Origin: Odoribacter sp. | Lineage (GTDB): Bacteria; Bacteroidota; Bacteroidia; Bacteroidales; Marinifilaceae | Length of the DNA: 45,386 bases | Direction of reading: 5' to 3' | Assembly (NCBI GenBank): GCA_020024465.1 | Contig: JAHHTT010000014.1 | Coordinates: 1 to 45,386 of the forward strand | In this document: positions 40,685-45,386 of the stretch, piece after piece | Numbering within the stretch: position 1 is the first letter of the stretch | How the letters are laid out: each line of letters opens with the position of its first letter | Translations under genes and position numbers: made by a program | Notes under the pieces: generated by a model | Databases searched by the model: none | The model's input: the letters and a program-made list of their open reading frames with translations, nothing else | Told to the model about the DNA's origin: nothing

Positions 40685-42559
40685 ATGGCAGAAAAAGAAA
40701 ATTGTAAGCTTTTCAGTGAGTTTGCGCCGAACACAATGCAAGAGTGGATCGACAAAGTCACAGTGGACCTGAAAGGGGCTGACTTTAATAAAAAGCTTGT
40801 GTGGAGAACCAATGAAGGTTTCAATGTTCAGCCGATGTATCGGTTGGAGAATATGGAAGATCTGAAAAATCTGAATTGTCTTCCGGGAGAATTCCCATTT
40901 GTCAGAGGTAACAAAAAAGATAACAATGACTGGTATGTACGTCAGGATATTGTTGTGGAAAATGTTGCTGATGCAAATAAAAAAGCTTTGGATGTATTGA
41001 ATCGTGGTGTTAATTCTTTAGGCTTCGTATTAAGCGGATGCAGTGATTTTACAAAAGCCGATATGGAAGTTCTTCTGAAGGATATCTGTTTGGAATGTGT
41101 GGAAATTAACTTCGTTGCCGGATGCCATAAGAGCACTGTTTTGGATGCTTTCAAGGCTATTGTTGAAGAAAGAGGTATTGCTACTGAAAAGGTTTATGGT
41201 GGTATTAATATAGATCCATTGAGTTCTTTGATTCGTAAAGGAAAATACTGTAATGAAAATCCGTATGCCGTCATCAAGGCTAATGCTGAGAAAATGGCTA
41301 CTTATAAAAACTTCAAAACTATTGAAGTAGGTGGATATGTCTTTAATAATGCCGGTTCGTCCATTGTACAGGAGTTAGGTTTTTCTTTGGCTGCCGGTGT
41401 TGAATATCTGGACAAATTGACCGATGAAGGAATGAGTGTTAATGATATTGCACCGAAAATGCGTTTCCATTTTGCAACGGGTTCAAAGTATTTTATGGAA
41501 ATTGCGAAATTGCGTGCTGCCCGTTATTTATGGGCTCATATTGTAAAGGCTTATAATCCTTGTTGCGACTGCAAATGTATGATGAATATCCATGCTGAAA
41601 CTTCTGAATGGAATAAGACTGTCTATGATCCGAATGTAAATATGTTGCGTACCCAGACTGAGACTATGTCTGCTGTTTTGGGTGGTGTTGATTCATTTAC
41701 AGTTCATCCGTTTGACGATACGTTTGAATGTCAGCCTACTGAATTGGCTGAACGTATTGCTCGAAACCAGCAGTTGTTGCTGAAAGAGGAATCTCATTTT
41801 GCTAAGATTATTGACGTAGCTGGCGGTTCTTATTATATTGAAGAATTGACACAGAATATCGTAGAGGCTGCATGGAAATTATTCTTGGAAGTTCAAGAAC
41901 AGGGCGGATATGTTGAGGCAGTAAAAAAGGGCTTTGTCCAAGCTGCTGTGAAAGCAACGGCACAGGCTCGTGACTTGGCTATCGCTCAACGTAAAGAGAA
42001 TTTTGTCGGCGTGAACCAGTTTCCGAATTTCAATGAAAAGATGGAACATGAATTGTGTGCTTATATTTTCGAATCAGAAGATAAGACAGTAGCAAATGCT
42101 GAGGTTGAAACATTGAAACCATATAGAGGTCCGGCAGCATTTGAAGCAATGCGTTTGAAGACTGATATGTTTACTGCTAAGAATGGTCGTCCTATAGTTT
42201 ATATGTTCCCGATGGGTAATTTGGCTATGCGTAAGGCTCGTGCTCAGTTTGCATGCAATTTTTTTGCATGTGCCGGTTTTGAGGTAAAGGATAATAACGG
42301 TTTTAAAACAGTAGACGAAGGAGTTCAGGCTTGTTTAGATAACAAGGCTTCTATCGTAGTGTTGTGCAGTTCAGATGATGAATATGCAGGTTTTGCTCCA
42401 GAAGCTTTCGACAAATTGAAAAATAAGGCCATTGTTGTAGTTGCCGGTAATCCGGAATGCCGTCCTGAATTGGAGGCTAAAGGCTTGATGAATTATATTC
42501 ATGTTAAGAATAACGTATTGGAAGAGCTGAAAACTTATCAGCAGAAACTTGGCATTTAA
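40685..42559 (+). CDS. mutA: Methylmalonyl-CoA mutase small (beta) subunit
   Basis: 624 residues. It pairs with MutB in the adenosylcobalamin-dependent interconversion of succinyl-CoA and methylmalonyl-CoA, part of the succinate-to-propionate route. An N-terminal mutase TIM-barrel region (about 1-450) contains AAGVEYLDKLTDEGMSVNDIAPKMRFHFATGSKYFMEIAKLRAARYLW. The C-terminal flavodoxin-like B12 domain (about 490-624) lacks the D-x-H-x-x-G cobalamin-ligand motif: the corresponding stretch reads FPMGNLAMRKARA. That is normal for the non-catalytic subunit. Ends 28 bases before mutB. Confidence 0.95.
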   Translation: MAEKENCKLFSEFAPNTMQEWIDKVTVDLKGADFNKKLVWRTNEGFNVQPMYRLENMEDLKNLNCLPGEFPFVRGNKKDNNDWYVRQDIVVENVADANKKALDVLNRGVNSLGFVLSGCSDFTKADMEVLLKDICLECVEINFVAGCHKSTVLDAFKAIVEERGIATEKVYGGINIDPLSSLIRKGKYCNENPYAVIKANAEKMATYKNFKTIEVGGYVFNNAGSSIVQELGFSLAAGVEYLDKLTDEGMSVNDIAPKMRFHFATGSKYFMEIAKLRAARYLWAHIVKAYNPCCDCKCMMNIHAETSEWNKTVYDPNVNMLRTQTETMSAVLGGVDSFTVHPFDDTFECQPTELAERIARNQQLLLKEESHFAKIIDVAGGSYYIEELTQNIVEAAWKLFLEVQEQGGYVEAVKKGFVQAAVKATAQARDLAIAQRKENFVGVNQFPNFNEKMEHELCAYIFESEDKTVANAEVETLKPYRGPAAFEAMRLKTDMFTAKNGRPIVYMFPMGNLAMRKARAQFACNFFACAGFEVKDNNGFKTVDEGVQACLDNKASIVVLCSSDDEYAGFAPEAFDKLKNKAIVVVAGNPECRPELEAKGLMNYIHVKNNVLEELKTYQQKLGI

Positions 42560-42587
42560 TTCAATAAACTCTTTAAATACTTAAAAG

Positions 42588-44744
42588 ATGAAACCAAATT
42601 TTAAAGATATAAATATTAAAGCGACAGAAAAGGCGACCATGACTGTTGAAGAATGGGAAAAAGCTAACCGTATCGCTAAAAATTGGACGACTCCGGAGTT
42701 GATTCCGGTAAAACCGGCTTATACTGCCGAGGATTTGAAGGGAATGGAACATTTGAATTATGTATCAGGTATTCCTCCTTATTTACGAGGACCGTATTCT
42801 GCAATGTATCCTTTGCGGCCTTGGACAATCCGTCAGTATGCAGGATTCTCTACTGCTGAAGAATCAAATGCATTTTATCGTCGTAACTTGGCTGCAGGAC
42901 AGAAAGGTTTATCTGTAGCATTTGACTTGGCGACTCACCGTGGTTATGATTCAGATCATCCACGTGTAATTGGTGATGTTGGTAAAGCCGGTGTTGCTGT
43001 TGACTCTATTTTGGATATGAAGATTCTGTTTGATCAGATACCTTTGGACAAGATGTCTGTATCTATGACTATGAACGGTGCCGTTCTGCCTATTTTGGCA
43101 TTCTATATCGTTGCAGGTTTGGAGCAGGGTGCTACTTTGGAACAGTTGTCTGGTACTATTCAGAACGATATTCTGAAAGAATTTATGGTGCGTAATACTT
43201 ATATCTATCCGCCGAAGTTCTCAATGAAGATCATTGCAGATATTTTTGAGTATACTTCTAAGAATATGCCTAAGTTTAATTCGATTTCTATTTCAGGATA
43301 CCATATGCAGGAAGCTGGTGCTACAGCAGATATTGAGTTGGCTTATACTTTGGCTGATGGTTTGGAATATTTGCGTGCTGGTGTTAATGCTGGAATGGAT
43401 GTTGATGCGTTTGCTCCTCGTTTGTCATTCTTTTGGGCTATCGGTACTAATCATTTTATGGAAATTGCCAAAATGCGTGCTGGCCGTCTGTTGTGGGCAA
43501 AGATTGTAAAACAATTCAATCCGAAGAATCCGAAATCCTTGGCATTACGTACTCACTCTCAAACTTCTGGTTGGTCATTGACAGAACAAGACCCGTTTAA
43601 TAATGTTGGACGTACTTGTATTGAAGCCATGGGTGCTGCTTTAGGTCACACTCAATCTTTGCATACAAATGCTCTTGATGAGGCTATCGCACTACCAACA
43701 GATTTTTCTGCTCGCATTGCTCGTAATACTCAGATTTATATCCAGGAAGAATCAACAATCTGTAAGGCTGTTGATCCATGGGCCGGTTCATATTATGTTG
43801 AAAGTTTGACTAATGAACTGGTTCACAAAGCTTGGGAACATATTCAGGAAATCGAGAAATTGGGTGGTATGGCAGCTGCGATCGAATCTGGTTTACCAAA
43901 ATTGAGAATTGAAGAAGCTGCAGCACGTACTCAGGCTCGTATCGATAGTGGTGAACAGACTATTGTTGGTGTTAACAAGTATCGTTTGGACAAGGAAGAT
44001 CCTATTGATATTTTGGAAATTGACAATACAGCAGTGCGAGAAGCTCAGATTGCACGTTTGAAAGAGTTGCGTGCTAACCGTAATCAGGCAGAGGTAGATG
44101 CTGCTTTGGAGGCAATTACTAAGTGTGTAGCAACTGGTGAAGGTAATTTGTTAGAATTGGCTGTAGATGCAGCTAAGAAACGTGCTTCTTTGGGTGAAAT
44201 TTCTTATGCATGTGAAAAAATTGTAGGACGTTATAAAGCAGTAATAAGGACCGTGAGTGGCGTATATTCAAGCGTTGCCGGTAATGATGCCGACTTCGAA
44301 AAAGCAAAAGCAATGACTGACGAATTTGCAGAGTTGACAGGACGTCGTCCGCGTATTATGATTGCAAAAATGGGTCAGGATGGACACGATCGTGGTGCTA
44401 AAGTTGTGGCTACCGGTTATGCAGATATGGGCTTTGACGTGGATATGGGACCGTTGTTCCAGACTCCGGAAGAAACCGCTAAACAAGCTGTTGAAAATGA
44501 TGTTCACGTAATTGGAGTTTCTTCTTTGGCTGCAGGTCACAAGACTTTGGTTCCTGCTGTTATTGCAGAATTGAAGAAATTAGGACGTGAAGATATCTTG
44601 GTTTATGTAGGTGGTGTTATTCCTCATCAAGATTATCAATTCTTGTTTGATGCCGGTGCAATTGCTGTATTCGGACCTGGTACGAAAGTATCTAAGAGTG
44701 CTATTCAGGTAATGGATATTCTACTTCAGTTAGCTAAGAAGTAA
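42588..44744 (+). CDS. mutB: Methylmalonyl-CoA mutase large (alpha) subunit
   Basis: 718 residues, full length, catalytic subunit. The barrel domain carries the substrate-binding stretches PPYLRGPYSAMYPLRPWTIRQYAGF and GLSVAFDLATHRGYDSDHPRV. RTHSQTSGWSLTEQDP lies near residue 320-335. The C-terminal B12-binding domain has Asp598-Gly-His600-Asp-Arg-Gly603 (D-x-H-x-x-G, where His is the lower cobalt ligand). Forms a heterodimer with MutA encoded just upstream. No epimerase or MeaB gene lies in the window. The 3' flank holds a hairpin and then a decayed transposase. Confidence 0.97.
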   Translation: MKPNFKDINIKATEKATMTVEEWEKANRIAKNWTTPELIPVKPAYTAEDLKGMEHLNYVSGIPPYLRGPYSAMYPLRPWTIRQYAGFSTAEESNAFYRRNLAAGQKGLSVAFDLATHRGYDSDHPRVIGDVGKAGVAVDSILDMKILFDQIPLDKMSVSMTMNGAVLPILAFYIVAGLEQGATLEQLSGTIQNDILKEFMVRNTYIYPPKFSMKIIADIFEYTSKNMPKFNSISISGYHMQEAGATADIELAYTLADGLEYLRAGVNAGMDVDAFAPRLSFFWAIGTNHFMEIAKMRAGRLLWAKIVKQFNPKNPKSLALRTHSQTSGWSLTEQDPFNNVGRTCIEAMGAALGHTQSLHTNALDEAIALPTDFSARIARNTQIYIQEESTICKAVDPWAGSYYVESLTNELVHKAWEHIQEIEKLGGMAAAIESGLPKLRIEEAAARTQARIDSGEQTIVGVNKYRLDKEDPIDILEIDNTAVREAQIARLKELRANRNQAEVDAALEAITKCVATGEGNLLELAVDAAKKRASLGEISYACEKIVGRYKAVIRTVSGVYSSVAGNDADFEKAKAMTDEFAELTGRRPRIMIAKMGQDGHDRGAKVVATGYADMGFDVDMGPLFQTPEETAKQAVENDVHVIGVSSLAAGHKTLVPAVIAELKKLGREDILVYVGGVIPHQDYQFLFDAGAIAVFGPGTKVSKSAIQVMDILLQLAKK

Positions 44745-44828
44745 TATAATTAAATAATTATTGAAAAGAAGTGCGTCAAATTGAAGTACTTTACAAAAGT
44801 TGGATGAGTTAAATATTACTCAATTATA

Positions 44829-44859
44829 GAAAGAGTTCGGTATAATATCGAGCTCTTTC
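44829..44859 (+). terminator. Terminator hairpin after mutB
   Basis: GAAAGAGTTCG (44829-44839) pairs with CGAGCTCTTTC (44849-44859), 11 pairs with one G-T wobble, nine-base loop. The T run after it is weak (CTTATAA). Confidence 0.65.
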
Positions 44860-44901
44860 CTTATAACTAACATTTAATTCTTTATTATTGTAATAATTAA
44901 T

Positions 44902-45386
44902 ATGCGTAAGCATTCGACTAAACTACAGGTTTATATACAGACAAAGTTAAAAAATGGCTGTTTTCTCTGGAAAAATCATAATGGTGTCATTTATGATTTC
45001 ACTCTCAATTTAGCCGAAGGATTATTGTTAGTTACTCAGAGAAAATGGCTGCAAAAGCCGATAATCGTTAAAAGGGCTTGAAAGACTTGAGCTGTCTTAT
45101 AAGAGTGAAAAGGTTAGCAAGAAAAATATTAACCAACGAAGGTACAACAAGTTTTTCAAAATAGAGAATGATGTACCTATAACCATTGATTATGAAAGAA
45201 TCAAAGAAGACGAAAAGGTGGAATGGCTGGAAGAGTTATGTAACAAATACGGATTTAAACCTATCTGATGGAATTGATTTATATAAAGTGATTTGTCTAC
45301 TATAATGGGCTTTTGTGTTTCAAAAGAGATATTAGAAATATGTCCTATGTTCTATTTTACAGAAAGACGCATTTAATTGTATGTAT
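44902..45386 (+). pseudogene. Decayed IS1634/IS4-like DDE transposase remnant (continues past window end)
   Basis: No intact frame, but pieces of one transposase C-terminal half appear in order in different frames. A WKNHNGVIYDFTLN piece comes from the short frame at 44902. Next are IIVSYSEKMAAKADNR (45021-45068), KGLERLELSYKSEKVSKKNI with YNKFFKIENDVPITI (from 45071), and WNGWKSYVTNTDLNL (from 45219). VSKEILEICPMFYFTERRI comes near 45317-45373 and then a stop. This order (SYS-K, INxRxYNKF, KW-GxKxYVTNT, S(K)xxLEIxPMFHFTERRIxAH) is what IS1634-type transposases have. At least three frameshifts and several stops make it dead. No terminal repeats are recognisable. The first segment is the least sure. 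Confidence 0.72.

Noticed and set aside
1..45386. CRISPR array, prophage or known defence system
   Set aside because: No regularly spaced repeats, cas genes, phage structural genes or recognised defence genes were found on either strand.

Overview
The window is a chromosomal segment of a Bacteroidota (Bacteroidales) genome. Four things support this: lipoproteins with BACON, DUF5689 and discoidin-like domains; a TonB-dependent receptor with a carboxypeptidase-like N-terminal domain; Bacteroidota-type promoters (TTTG-N19-TAnnTTTG) where other phyla would have -35/-10 boxes; and little recognisable Shine-Dalgarno sequence. A mutAB methylmalonyl-CoA mutase pair (succinate/propionate metabolism) and a meso-diaminopimelate dehydrogenase fit an anaerobic gut-type member, possibly Odoribacteraceae-like. 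The genus cannot be fixed from sequence reading alone.

Layout. 1-11559 (+): a very compact run of the 3' end of lepB, two tandem paralogous lipoproteins (transglutaminase-like plus discoidin-like), then an RND adaptor and two different RND permeases. This block is visibly richer in G+C than what follows. 11656-18991 (+): mfd (apparent TTG start behind a consensus promoter), coaX, a TPR protein, lptC and a CNNM/CorC membrane protein. 19054-20118 (-): a mannose-1-phosphate guanylyltransferase, separated from the CorC gene by a long inverted repeat. 20327-23007 (+): MlaE-like permease, MlaF-like ATPase, a DUF4296 lipoprotein and a 110-residue protein that looks like the N-terminal part of an amidohydrolase without metal ligands. 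23012-24919 (-): a padR-pspC envelope-stress type operon with a palindromic operator over its own promoter. 25133-27311 (+): gpmI and a DUF3109 protein.

27346-27734: convergent tRNA-His(GTG) and tRNA-Pro(TGG), each with a near-perfect promoter and a terminator hairpin. 27890-30074 (-): ddh-tsaC-tsaB, which puts two t6A-tRNA modification genes together. 30201-31778 (+): a YfcC-family transporter. 31941-40447 (+): five exported proteins (BACON/DUF5689 lipoprotein, NUC1-type nuclease lipoprotein, EEP-family nuclease/phosphatase, TonB-dependent receptor, second DUF5689 lipoprotein). This looks like an outer-membrane system for breaking down extracellular nucleic acid and taking up the products; it has no SusD. 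40685-44744 (+): mutA-mutB. 44902-window end: a decayed IS1634/IS4-like transposase.

The most interesting region is the secreted nuclease/TonB-receptor/DUF5689 cluster. Next come the lepB-lipoprotein-RND run with one apparently dead transglutaminase-like paralogue, the PadR operator, and the amidohydrolase-derived small protein.
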